Notes under the pieces: model-generated
Databases searched by the model: none
Told to the model about the DNA's origin: nothing
The model's input: only the letters and a program-made list of their open reading frames with translations
Source of the DNA: Vulcanisaeta moutnovskia 768-28
Lineage (GTDB): Archaea; Thermoproteota; Thermoprotei; Thermoproteales; Thermocladiaceae
Length of the DNA: 64,000 nucleotides
Direction of reading: 5' to 3'
Assembly: GCF_000190315.1 (NCBI RefSeq)
Contig: NC_015151.1
Coordinates: 1,240,001 to 1,304,000 of the forward strand
Made by a program: the position numbers and the translations under genes
Shown: positions 26,825 through 35,361 of the stretch, one piece after another
Numbering within the stretch: the stretch's first letter is position 1
Layout: the number at the start of each line of letters is the position of its first letter

Positions 26825-27694
26825 ATGCTATTAATAGCATTAACCACTGTATTCATGTACTTGCTGAGCAATGGATCATTAATTAGCATAAATGTAACTA
26901 CCATGCAAAGCACAGCCCTACTAAATGTAACATTACCCGTAAGGCCAATGGGACCCATAATAGTTCAGAATTCAAGCGGATCAACAATACCAGCAATACT
27001 CATAGGAAATCACCTAGTAATACCAGTCTTTGGTAATGGTTCGTTTATTATTAAGTACGTACCTTACATAGCGTCATTACCCAGTGGTTACCTTGCCATC
27101 AATGTTTCATCACCATACACCATTAATCTATTCGTAAGCAACAACATATTATTAACACAACTACCCATAGGCTTAATAACAAACTTCACAAAGATGAATA
27201 ATGGAATACTACTTCAACTAGCACCAGGTAATTACTCAATAGGCTTCATACCTGAATTACCGACAACCACGACGACAACAACCAGTGCGAATAGAAGCAG
27301 TACCATAACAACCACGACCAATACAACAACACCAAGTACCACTAAGACTACTACTTCATCACTTGGTATAGGCTCAGTGCTCTATTACATCATTACTGCA
27401 GTAATCATAGTTACGGCAGTACTGCTTACCTACTTGTTTGTAATTAGGCATAGAGGTCCTGAGATAAATCCAGTAATTGTTGAGGGCTTGAACCCAACGG
27501 ATAAGGATGTCGTTAAAGCCTTAATCGACATGGGCGGTGAGGCTTATCAAGCTGATCTCCAGAGGAAGCTGAACATGCCCAAGGCAACACTTTGGAGAGC
27601 AATCAGAAGACTTGAGAGTGCAGGTTATATACAGATTATTAAGGAGGGTAGGGTTAATAAGATTAGGCTCATTAAGAAGCCTAAGCTTGATTAA
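26825..27694 (+). CDS. Membrane-anchored protein with cytoplasmic winged-helix domain
   Basis: The order is: N-terminal membrane or signal segment, an extracytoplasmic beta-rich domain of about 130 residues with N-glycosylation sequons, a Thr/Ser-rich linker, one membrane helix (VLYYIITAVIIVTAVLLTYLF), then a C-terminal winged helix (VVKALIDMGGEAYQADLQRK ... TLWRAIRRLESAGYI). The plan suggests an outside sensor joined directly to a DNA-binding domain. A TATA-like AGTTTTTAAG lies about 28 nt upstream. The target genes are unknown; the secreted-protein gene just before it is a candidate. Confidence 0.8.
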   Translation: MLLIALTTVFMYLLSNGSLISINVTTMQSTALLNVTLPVRPMGPIIVQNSSGSTIPAILIGNHLVIPVFGNGSFIIKYVPYIASLPSGYLAINVSSPYTINLFVSNNILLTQLPIGLITNFTKMNNGILLQLAPGNYSIGFIPELPTTTTTTTSANRSSTITTTTNTTTPSTTKTTTSSLGIGSVLYYIITAVIIVTAVLLTYLFVIRHRGPEINPVIVEGLNPTDKDVVKALIDMGGEAYQADLQRKLNMPKATLWRAIRRLESAGYIQIIKEGRVNKIRLIKKPKLD

Positions 27695-28398
27695 TCCTCT
27701 CTAAGCATTAGTACTCCATGATTATTTCTAGACCTAAGCATGTCAAGGGCTTCAGTAGCTAATTTCATCGCAGCCCTACCACTACTTGCAATGCCAATAC
27801 CTATCCTTGAATTTACTAGGTTGGCTAATGGCTTGAGGTCATCCTCATTAATTGTTGGTTGTATTATTGATACTATGTTATCACCACCTAGGTAAAGCGT
27901 GATACCACCATATTGCGCCAGGTGAAGTCTCACCTGGTTAACTACGCTCCATACATGCTCATATAATTGATAACTGGATGTCCACTCAGTACTGGATGTT
28001 GAGTCAATAAGATCAATGTGGGCAATAGCAACAGGACCATCATCAAAGTCTCCCATTAATGATACACCAGGGCCTGCCTTTATGGCAAGCCTAAATGCCT
28101 CCTTCTCGGCAACTCTAGGATTAACATCAGCATATGTACCGCTTGATAACGGCACTGGACTATAATCAGCAAGTCCTTTAATAATCCTTGTTAATTCATC
28201 ATTACCCAAACCATTGGTTATTGCGAGAAGGTAATCATACCTGAGCGGGTGAGCCCAGGCGTTAAGCTTGGAGAATGCTTCAACCAACTCCCTATGTAAT
28301 TGTGCCTGTACGCGTTGAATAATGTGCTCCCTATCTGGTCCGAGACTCTCAGTCCATTCTCTATACCCAATTAATCTAATTATTGTTACCTGAACCAA
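27691..28398 (-). CDS. gch3: GTP cyclohydrolase III
   Basis: This archaeal enzyme converts GTP to the formylamino-pyrimidine FAPy, the first step of riboflavin and F420 synthesis in archaea (ArfA). The 235-aa protein has two ferredoxin-like halves like nucleotide cyclases. IAHIDLIDSTSSTEW and LYLGGDNIVSI carry the metal-binding acidic residues, and LRYDYLLAITNGLG is in the first half. The start is probably TTG, because the frame has no earlier or better ATG. It overlaps the convergent membrane winged-helix gene by 4 bp. Confidence 0.93.
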   Translation of the reverse strand: MVQVTIIRLIGYREWTESLGPDREHIIQRVQAQLHRELVEAFSKLNAWAHPLRYDYLLAITNGLGNDELTRIIKGLADYSPVPLSSGTYADVNPRVAEKEAFRLAIKAGPGVSLMGDFDDGPVAIAHIDLIDSTSSTEWTSSYQLYEHVWSVVNQVRLHLAQYGGITLYLGGDNIVSIIQPTINEDDLKPLANLVNSRIGIGIASSGRAAMKLATEALDMLRSRNNHGVLMLRED

Positions 28399-28496
28399 AG
28401 GTTTAACACCGAGACCGAGCTTAAACCTTTAGTTTAAAAACATAACCCTTCAAATGAGTAGGAATACTTAAAATAATGTGATTGAATAACAAATTA

Positions 28497-29267
28497 ATGA
28501 GCTTAAGGGTTATTACATTCGATGCCTACAACACGCTGATAAACTACGGTAAGGAATTAATAGAGGAGATAGCCATGAATATCACCAAGTACCTTAAGTC
28601 ATTAGATATTGAGGCTCATTTCGATCACGTTTACGAAATATACATGGGCCTTGATAGGGAAATTAGGCTTAGGAGGGTTGTGGAGATGGTGTACGTACCG
28701 CCGATGGATAACGTGAGGACATTCCTGGAGAGATTAATGCGTAAGTACAATATTGAACTTAATGAGAGGATGGTAATTGACGTTGCCAATATAATAGCGA
28801 ATACATTACTTGGATCAGGTAATGTAAAGCTCAATGAGGATGCTCAATATGTATTAATGGAGATGAAGAGCGATGGATTCATGATAGGCGTAATATCTAA
28901 TGTAATATTTTGGAGTAGTTCAGTAACTAGGAAACTTCTTGATAAGTTTGGCCTAAGTAGGTTCATTGACGTGCAGGTTTATGCTGATGAGGTTGGTAGG
29001 GCCAAGCCTCATCCAGCCATTTTTGAACGAGCGTACTCGTTACTCACGCATGGTGTTGAGCCTGATGTCGCTATACATGTCGGTGATGGATTTAAGGAGG
29101 ACTTACTTGGCGCATTACTTGATGATGTAATAGGCGTTTACATAGATAGGACAGATTCTGTGGTTAGTAGTGGTAGTCCCACGGAACTCATTAGGTGTAG
29201 GGCCTATGCTGTTAGGAGATTAAAAGAAGTATTACTAATACCCCACATAGTCTCTGGTTGTTCGTGA
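28497..29267 (+). CDS. HAD-superfamily hydrolase
   Basis: The protein opens with VITFDAYNTLIN (nucleophile Asp, with Tyr where the second Asp of DxDxT usually is). IGVISN is motif II, RAKPHPAIFERA holds the Lys of motif III, and VHVGDGFKEDLLGA is motif IV. The change at the acid/base Asp (DAYNT) is common in haloacid-dehalogenase-like members. The ATG at 28497 is preferred over a TTG at 28482, because a TTAAAATA box is centred about 26 nt upstream of it. Confidence 0.82.
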   Translation: MSLRVITFDAYNTLINYGKELIEEIAMNITKYLKSLDIEAHFDHVYEIYMGLDREIRLRRVVEMVYVPPMDNVRTFLERLMRKYNIELNERMVIDVANIIANTLLGSGNVKLNEDAQYVLMEMKSDGFMIGVISNVIFWSSSVTRKLLDKFGLSRFIDVQVYADEVGRAKPHPAIFERAYSLLTHGVEPDVAIHVGDGFKEDLLGALLDDVIGVYIDRTDSVVSSGSPTELIRCRAYAVRRLKEVLLIPHIVSGCS

Positions 29268-29305
29268 GACTCGAATGAAGAAAACATTTTAATTAGTGAA
29301 CCGAG

Positions 29306-30004
29306 GTGAGAACCGTGATAACGCATTTTAAGTGCATGCCAAACTGCGGCTATTGCTGCGCAATATCGCCAGTGACGGTATTTCCACATGAAATGATAAT
29401 ACTAAGTAAATTAGCCGAGGAGCTTAACGTAAATGACTTAACATTCAGGCCTGGCTATGTAATAGCGGATATTAAGAATGGTGTTAGGATCGCATTATCA
29501 TACCTAATGCAACTAAATGATAAGGGAATATGCCCATTCCTAGAACCAAGCGATAAAACATGTAAGGTGCACTCCCTCTATAAGCCGTTAACCTGTAGAT
29601 CCTTTCCATACCTACCCAGGGTAATTAGGTACGTAATTGACCCAGAGCTAAAGCTCGTAGACTTCACCGTAGAGTTCGTAGTATCCACATTATGCCCGGT
29701 CATTAAGAATAATTATACGCAGGAGGATTTAGAGATGATGATAGGTAATATTAAGATTGCCGTTAAGGTAATGCCTAAGGAAGTGGCGGCTGCCAAGGAA
29801 GCAATTAAGGTTAGAAAGACTTATGCGGAGACATTAACGGCATTGTGGAGAACTGGGTATGTGGAATTAAGGGGAAATGAAGGCAATAATACAAATTGGC
29901 CAATAGTCAATGCCTTCGAATACATTAGGCAATTCATACCCCACATTACACTAGATAATTTTGTACCAAATATATCCCAGGTAATGAGGAGGATTGATGC
30001 GTAA
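29306..30004 (+). CDS. YkgJ-family cysteine-cluster protein (putative Zn/Fe chelating)
   Basis: The family pattern is present: CMPNCGYCC near the N terminus, then GICPFL, KTCKVHSLYKPLTCRSFPY and a later LCPV. These cysteines probably bind zinc or an Fe-S cluster. The biochemical role of the family is not established. The last 90 residues are helical. The start is GTG at 29306 (another at 29315). The 3' end runs up to the promoter of the ABC exporter operon. Confidence 0.82.
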   Translation: MRTVITHFKCMPNCGYCCAISPVTVFPHEMIILSKLAEELNVNDLTFRPGYVIADIKNGVRIALSYLMQLNDKGICPFLEPSDKTCKVHSLYKPLTCRSFPYLPRVIRYVIDPELKLVDFTVEFVVSTLCPVIKNNYTQEDLEMMIGNIKIAVKVMPKEVAAAKEAIKVRKTYAETLTALWRTGYVELRGNEGNNTNWPIVNAFEYIRQFIPHITLDNFVPNISQVMRRIDA

Positions 30005-30034
30005 TCGATTATCCGATATCGATTTAGAGAAAGA

Positions 30035-30045
30035 TTTATATTTAA
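30035..30045 (+). promoter_or_regulatory. TATA box of the ABC-2 exporter operon
   Basis: TTTATATTTAA is centred 23 nt before the ATG at 30063 and 32 nt before the ATG at 30072. It shows that the in-frame upstream codons back to 29994 are not part of the protein. Confidence 0.6.
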
Positions 30046-30062
30046 GGTATAGAGCGGCTTAC

Positions 30063-31070
30063 ATGACCATCATGGAAGCAGCAATTAAAGCAATAAACTT
30101 AACAAAACGTTATGGAAACTTCACAGCCGTTGATCACATAAACTTTGAGGTATATTATGGAGAGATCTTCGGATTTCTCGGCCCGAACGGCGCAGGTAAA
30201 ACAACAACAATAAAGATGCTAACCACGGTAACGAGACCAACAGAGGGAACGGCAATAGTTAATGGCTATGACATTGTTAAACAACCAGCCAAGGTCAGGG
30301 AAAGCATAGGTACCGTGCCTCAGGAATATACTGCAGATGAGGATTTGACGGGCTGGGAAAATTTAATGCTTATTGCTGCCTTATACGGCATACCTAAGAA
30401 GGAGGCTAGGGAGAGAGCTGCCGAGTTACTTGACTTGGTGGAACTTTCGTATGCTGCTGATAGGAAGGTGGAAACCTATTCTGGTGGTATGAGGAGGAGG
30501 TTGGAGATTGCCATGGGACTTATTAATAGGCCTGCCATATTGTTCCTTGATGAGCCGACCCTTGGCCTTGATGCTCAGACCAGAGCCGCGATTTGGGATT
30601 ATGTGTATAGGCTTAGGAAGCAGTATGGCGTAACTATATTCATGACGACGCATTACTTGGAAGAGGCTGATAGGTATGCTGAGAGGATTGCGATTATTGA
30701 CCACGGCAAGATACTCGCCATTGGCACTCCTAAGGAGCTTAAGGAGAAGGTTGGTGGTGATGTTGTGACGATTGAGGTTAATGGAGATATTGGTCTCGCC
30801 AGAAAGGTTATTGAGGGTATTGATGGTGTTAATGGGGTTACTGTGAATGGCAACACGATAACCTTTAAGGTTAAGAATGGAAATACGGCAGCCCCAGCCA
30901 TACTCGAGACACTTAATAAACTTAGTATAAGGGCTACGAGCATAACCATTAAGGAACCAACAATGGATGAGGTATTCCTTGAATTCACAGGTAGGAGACT
31001 TAGAGAGGAGGAAGGCAGTACAGAGGAGTTCATGAGGTTTAGGAGAACGGTGGCTAGGGCGAGAAGGTGA
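30063..31070 (+). CDS. ABC-2 type exporter ATP-binding protein (DrrA-like)
   Basis: This ATPase belongs to the daunorubicin-resistance/NodI class, with Walker A GPNGAGKTT, signature YSGGMRRRLEIA, Walker B LFLDEPTLGLD and the C-terminal DrrA-type domain (TMDEVFLEFTGRRLREEEG). It is coupled to the permease downstream through a 4-nt overlap (GTGA). The start at 30063 (or 30072) is chosen from the TATA box spacing. The exported substrate cannot be told. Confidence 0.93.
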   Translation: MTIMEAAIKAINLTKRYGNFTAVDHINFEVYYGEIFGFLGPNGAGKTTTIKMLTTVTRPTEGTAIVNGYDIVKQPAKVRESIGTVPQEYTADEDLTGWENLMLIAALYGIPKKEARERAAELLDLVELSYAADRKVETYSGGMRRRLEIAMGLINRPAILFLDEPTLGLDAQTRAAIWDYVYRLRKQYGVTIFMTTHYLEEADRYAERIAIIDHGKILAIGTPKELKEKVGGDVVTIEVNGDIGLARKVIEGIDGVNGVTVNGNTITFKVKNGNTAAPAILETLNKLSIRATSITIKEPTMDEVFLEFTGRRLREEEGSTEEFMRFRRTVARARR

Positions 31071-31939
31071 TGAACATGGCAGTGAGACTGCATCCCCTGC
31101 ACGGTCTTTGGGCATTAACAAACAGGGAACTATCTAAGTGGTATAAGGCGCCAGTGATATTAATAATTTCATTGATACAACCAATTGTTTGGCTTGCATT
31201 CTTTGGTAAGTCCATGAACTTCGCAACGATGTTCACAAGCGGACTAAACATACCTGGATTAAACATACCTAAGCAGGTAATTGATGAGATAGGTTCCGAG
31301 ATTCTTAAGGCGAATTTTGGAACTACGGACTACTTCTCATTCCTTGCCGTAGGCATGCTCTCCTTCATAACGCTATTCACATCATTGCAAAGCGGTATGA
31401 GCATAGTGTGGGATAGGAGACTTGGTGTTTTAGGTAAGTTATTAACAACGCCAGTGCCTAGGGGTAATATTGTAATGGCTAAGGTACTTAATTCCGTGAT
31501 TAGATCCCTAACTCAAGCAACAATAGTCCTAATAATAGCAGTATTACTAGGTATGAAGTTAAACCCAAGCCTTAACCCACTGGATATAGTGGGTGCGTAT
31601 GCGGCATTGACATTAATGTCCATGGGCTTTGCATCCCTATTCGTGATGCTAGCCCTAAGGTCAACCTCCTGGGAATCACAAATGGCCATCATGAACCTAC
31701 TAAACATGCCACTAATGTTCGCAAGCAATTCCTTCTACCCAGTTAAGTCAATGCCCTGGTGGCTTAAGCCGATAGCCTACGTGAATCCACTCACGTATGT
31801 CAACGATGTCAATAGGCAACTACTACTTGGTGTAACTGGACATAGCTTACTACTTGATTATACGTATCTAGTGATCTTTGCAGCAATATTCTCGATAATA
31901 GGCATAATACTTTCGTGGAGGTACTTATCTGAGGCGTGA
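31067..31939 (+). CDS. ABC-2 type permease
   Basis: This is the membrane partner of the preceding ATPase, with six predicted membrane segments. It has the typical N-terminal amphipathic helix region (LWALTNRELSKWYKAPV), a large outside loop and the conserved SNSFYPVKSMPWWLKPIAYVNPLTYVND region of DrrB-type permeases. GTG 31067, ATG 31070 and ATG 31076 are possible starts. Together the two genes form a complete half-transporter exporter. Confidence 0.92.
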   Translation: MMNMAVRLHPLHGLWALTNRELSKWYKAPVILIISLIQPIVWLAFFGKSMNFATMFTSGLNIPGLNIPKQVIDEIGSEILKANFGTTDYFSFLAVGMLSFITLFTSLQSGMSIVWDRRLGVLGKLLTTPVPRGNIVMAKVLNSVIRSLTQATIVLIIAVLLGMKLNPSLNPLDIVGAYAALTLMSMGFASLFVMLALRSTSWESQMAIMNLLNMPLMFASNSFYPVKSMPWWLKPIAYVNPLTYVNDVNRQLLLGVTGHSLLLDYTYLVIFAAIFSIIGIILSWRYLSEA

Positions 31940-31970
31940 TTTTAAATAGAACAAAAGTAAATACAAAGTG

Positions 31971-32435
31971 TTATCTTGAGTAGGTGCCCATGTATTCTGC
32001 AGTACCAATTATATTATTCTTTATGATCCTCAGCACTTCATCCTTAGACGCCCTCTGCTTTATGTTAGGCACGGTATTCAACGCGTACAACCTGAAGAAG
32101 TATCTATGAGGTTTATGACCTCTCGGTGGGCATGGTCCACCATAACCAACCCTACCAAAGTCATTTACGCCTTGCATGCCTATGCCCTCAACCACGAGTG
32201 TCTTCGGAACATTCTCAGGGAGTTCTGTTTTATCAGGAGGAATGTTATATAATACCCAATGCGTGAATACTCCTATCGGTGCGTCTGGATCCTCCATTAT
32301 TAGGACGAGGGATTTCGTACCAGCTGGTATATTTGACCATTGCAATGGTGGGCTTATATCAACATCATCACAGGTATATTTCTTGGGTATTCGTTCACCG
32401 TACTTAAAGGCTGTACTCATTAATGTGAACGACAT
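31971..32435 (-). CDS. YbhB/YbcL family PEBP-like protein
   Basis: The conserved PEBP anion-pocket motifs are visible: DISPPLQWSNIP, LIMEDPDAPIGVFTHWVLYNIP and GYGGPCPPRGHKPHRYFF. The length of 154 aa is normal for the prokaryotic branch. The family has a small-molecule pocket but no settled role in archaea. It stands alone, convergent with the ABC-2 operon and divergent from ilvD. Confidence 0.93.
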   Translation of the reverse strand: MSFTLMSTAFKYGERIPKKYTCDDVDISPPLQWSNIPAGTKSLVLIMEDPDAPIGVFTHWVLYNIPPDKTELPENVPKTLVVEGIGMQGVNDFGRVGYGGPCPPRGHKPHRYFFRLYALNTVPNIKQRASKDEVLRIIKNNIIGTAEYMGTYSR

Positions 32436-32536
32436 ACTAAGTCACTACTGCTTCAAACTTATTAAGTATTACGTTAATTTCATATATAACATGTTAAATA
32501 GCAAATTAATTAGTAGGATTAAAATAAGCAGTATTA

Positions 32537-34222
32537 ATGGTTAAAATAAACCTCCGTAGTCAGGAAAGATACGGCGGAGCCTTAAATGCTCCGCATAGGG
32601 CCTTCTTGAGGGCTGTTGGTTTTACTGATGAGGATATTGGTAAACCATTGATCGCAGTTGTTGCTGCATGGAGTGAGGCTGGTCCGTGCAATATACATAC
32701 ACTTCAATTAGCTCTGCATACTAAGGAGGGTGTACGTAGGGGTGGTGGTTCACCACTTACTGTACCCACAATTGTTGTTAATGATAACATTGGTATGGGT
32801 ACTGAGGGCATGAGGTATAGCCTAGTGAGTAGGGAGGTCATTGCTGATACTATAGAGGCTCAGGTTAATGCCCATGCATTTGATGGGTTCGTCGGTATTG
32901 GCGGCTGTGATAAGACAACCCCTGGTATTTTAATGGCAATGGCTAGGCTAAACATACCTGCAGTTTACCTATATGGTGGAACTGCAGAACCTGGTTTCTA
33001 TGGTGATCGTAAGCTCACGATTGAGGATGTGCATGAAGCCGTTGGTGCCTATTTGTCGGGAAGGATTGCTGAGGATGAACTTTATGAAATAGAAAAGAGG
33101 GCTCACCCAACTTACGGAACCTGCGCTGGCATGTTTACCGCAAACACCATGGCAACACTCGCCGAGACATTGGGTATGGCACTACTCGGTAACGCATCAC
33201 CACCAGCGACATCTGCTCGAAGAGTAATGTATGCCATAGAAAGTGGTACAGCGCTTATGAAAGCGATAGAACTCGGCATTAAACCTAGGGATGTAATGAC
33301 TTATGAGTCATTTGAGAATGCAATAACCGTACTAATGGCAATGGGTGGATCAACAAACGCAATACTCCATTTATTAGCCATTGCATATGAGGCTGGGATT
33401 AAGTTAACCCTTGATGATTTCGATAGAATATCCAGGAGAACACCATACATAGCTAGTCTGAGACCAGGGGGTGATTATGTAATGGCTGACTTAGATGCGG
33501 TTGGCGGAGTCCCGTTAATCATGCTCAAGTTACTGAAGGCTGGTTTGCTCAATGGTAAGGTACTAACAATAACTGGTAAGACAATGGAGGAGAATTTAAG
33601 GGATTATAAATTCCCCAATGTACCGCATGACCACATTGTTAGGGATGTCAACAATCCAATAAAGCCCTGGGGCGGAATTAGAATACTTAGGGGTTCATTG
33701 GCACCTGAGGGTGCCGTCATTAAGGTTGCAGCGACTGAATTAATGAAATTTGAGGGTAAAGCAAGGCCATTTAATAGTGAAGAGGAGGCATTCCAAGCAA
33801 TTAGGAGGGGTGAGATTAAGCCGGGTGACGTAGTTGTCATTAGGTACGAAGGTCCCAAGGGTAGTCCTGGTATGCCGGAAATGCTTAGGGTCACGGCAGC
33901 CATTGTCGGTGCTGGGCTAGGTAAGGACGTCGCATTGATCACTGACGGTAGGTTTAGTGGCGCTACCCGAGGATTCATGGTTGGTCATGTGGCTCCTGAG
34001 GCGGCCGTTGGAGGTCCAATAGCGATTGTTGAGGATGGAGATAAAATACTAATTGATGTAGAGAATGGGCGTTTAGACCTACTTGTATCCGAGGAGGAGA
34101 TTAGGAGAAGGTTAAAGAATTGGCAGCCACCACCGCCTAGGTATACGAGGGGGTTACTGGCTAAATATGCATCGTTAGTTACATCGGCATCAATAGGCGC
34201 AGTGACTTTACCAAAACCCTAG
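32537..34222 (+). CDS. ilvD: Dihydroxy-acid dehydratase family (IlvD/Edd)
   Basis: This Fe-S dehydratase (561 aa) converts dihydroxy acids to 2-keto acids in valine/isoleucine synthesis. [14 protein letters not shown] and [14 protein letters not shown] carry cluster cysteines, and [13 protein letters not shown] and [20 protein letters not shown] follow. The length and the TPG motif favour dihydroxy-acid dehydratase. Crenarchaeal homologues can also act on sugar acids such as gluconate, so a dual role is possible. The stop overlaps the convergent RNA-binding gene by 4 bp. Confidence 0.9.
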   Translation: MVKINLRSQERYGGALNAPHRAFLRAVGFTDEDIGKPLIAVVAAWSEAGPCNIHTLQLALHTKEGVRRGGGSPLTVPTIVVNDNIGMGTEGMRYSLVSREVIADTIEAQVNAHAFDGFVGIGGCDKTTPGILMAMARLNIPAVYLYGGTAEPGFYGDRKLTIEDVHEAVGAYLSGRIAEDELYEIEKRAHPTYGTCAGMFTANTMATLAETLGMALLGNASPPATSARRVMYAIESGTALMKAIELGIKPRDVMTYESFENAITVLMAMGGSTNAILHLLAIAYEAGIKLTLDDFDRISRRTPYIASLRPGGDYVMADLDAVGGVPLIMLKLLKAGLLNGKVLTITGKTMEENLRDYKFPNVPHDHIVRDVNNPIKPWGGIRILRGSLAPEGAVIKVAATELMKFEGKARPFNSEEEAFQAIRRGEIKPGDVVVIRYEGPKGSPGMPEMLRVTAAIVGAGLGKDVALITDGRFSGATRGFMVGHVAPEAAVGGPIAIVEDGDKILIDVENGRLDLLVSEEEIRRRLKNWQPPPPRYTRGLLAKYASLVTSASIGAVTLPKP

Positions 34223-34659
34223 TGAGTCATTAATTGTTTAATTACGTTTTCAATACCCTCGTTCTTGAGAACCCAGTGGTTGAACCTTATTATTACTTTA
34301 ATAACGTCGTCACCATCATCAAGTCTAGCCACGCCATTATACACCAGCTGCTTATTAAATCTGAGGTATAGTTTACCATCACTGAACCTGCTATTAATGG
34401 TAACCAGAATTATTTCCCTATCCAACTGATCAATAATTGAAAACATATACTTAACAATCTGCAGTGCATCTTCACCCTTAAATTGCGTTTTCACAGTACC
34501 TATATTATTACCGAAGTGCCCCTGCCCACCGCTCCTCATTATATTCACATTATCCCTATACTGCGGTGGTAATAAGTTAAGTAGGGCCTTTACGACCTTA
34601 AGCTCGCTCTCTGTGGCATGTACATGGGTACTAATCTCAATATGCTCCACGGGATTCAT
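34219..34659 (-). CDS. COG1325-like RNA-binding protein
   Basis: The protein begins [26 protein letters not shown], continues with GHFGNNIG and ends with an [13 protein letters not shown] segment, the pattern of the archaeal COG1325 family, predicted to be RNA-binding and sometimes listed with exosome genes. It has about 146 residues. ATG 34659 is preferred to TTG 34665. It lies 18 bp downstream of the GTP cyclohydrolase I gene and probably shares its transcript. Confidence 0.8.
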   Translation of the reverse strand: MNPVEHIEISTHVHATESELKVVKALLNLLPPQYRDNVNIMRSGGQGHFGNNIGTVKTQFKGEDALQIVKYMFSIIDQLDREIILVTINSRFSDGKLYLRFNKQLVYNGVARLDDGDDVIKVIIRFNHWVLKNEGIENVIKQLMTH

Positions 34660-34683
34660 TACCAAGTTAATTAGTAATACCCC

Positions 34684-35289
34684 TTAATATTCCTTAACCA
34701 GAACTATCTTAGGCACCTTACAATGAGTTGACCCCCTTAACTCCTTCAACTCATCATCACCTATACCGCCAGACCAAGCTTCCGTAACCATGTACAAGTC
34801 CTCGTCCTTAACACCCCTAACCATAGCACACATGTGAAGGGCACAAACCTTAACATAAACATACCTCGCATGCAGTAGCTCCTTGAGTTCATTAGCCAAC
34901 TTACCTGTAAACCTCTCCTGAAGCATTGGCCTCGCAGCAAGCCACTTAACGTACCTAGCCACCTTACTTAGACCGGGAACCTCACTATTGAATGGTTCGT
35001 AAACTACAGTGACGGTGCCCATGACAGGCAACAAGTGATGCTCACATAGTGATATGAACTCAATATCATTAACAGAGATACGCCCAACATACTTACTGCC
35101 TTCCATAGGGAAAAACTTAACCTCGGGTGGTGATTCCCTCAAGCCATGAGTTAACTCAAGAAGTGCGCTCAAAAATCTCCTAGGTGTTTCTTTTAATCCA
35201 GGTCTATCTGGGTCATCACCTAAAAATTCTATTATCTTTCTTATGTATTCTTCAATTTCTAACATTGTATCATTGTAACGATCATTCAC
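34684..35289 (-). CDS. folE: GTP cyclohydrolase I
   Basis: FolE makes 7,8-dihydroneopterin triphosphate from GTP, the entry to pterins and to 7-deazaguanine tRNA bases. The zinc Cys and catalytic His are in SLCEHHLLP, the second zinc Cys is in CALHMCAMVRG, and GLSKVARYVKW and RPMLQERFT are conserved. The start is GTG. In this organism archaeosine synthesis is a likely use. A different enzyme, GTP cyclohydrolase III, is encoded at 27.7 kb. Confidence 0.95.
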   Translation of the reverse strand: MNDRYNDTMLEIEEYIRKIIEFLGDDPDRPGLKETPRRFLSALLELTHGLRESPPEVKFFPMEGSKYVGRISVNDIEFISLCEHHLLPVMGTVTVVYEPFNSEVPGLSKVARYVKWLAARPMLQERFTGKLANELKELLHARYVYVKVCALHMCAMVRGVKDEDLYMVTEAWSGGIGDDELKELRGSTHCKVPKIVLVKEY

Positions 35290-35361
35290 AAGATCAGGTG
35301 GATAATACCCCTATTTAAATAAAGCACCCATGCCTATTAAAAATAATTGCTGAGCGTATTA

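Noticed and set aside
29994-30062. In-frame upstream extension of the ABC-2 ATPase from 29994
   Set aside because: It overlaps the preceding gene and contains the TATA box at 30035-30045; the protein family begins near residue 24-27 of that frame.
31061-31080. GGTGATGA at the ATPase/permease junction, like a C box
   Set aside because: It is the coupled stop/start region (GTGATG) of two coding genes, with no other boxes nearby.
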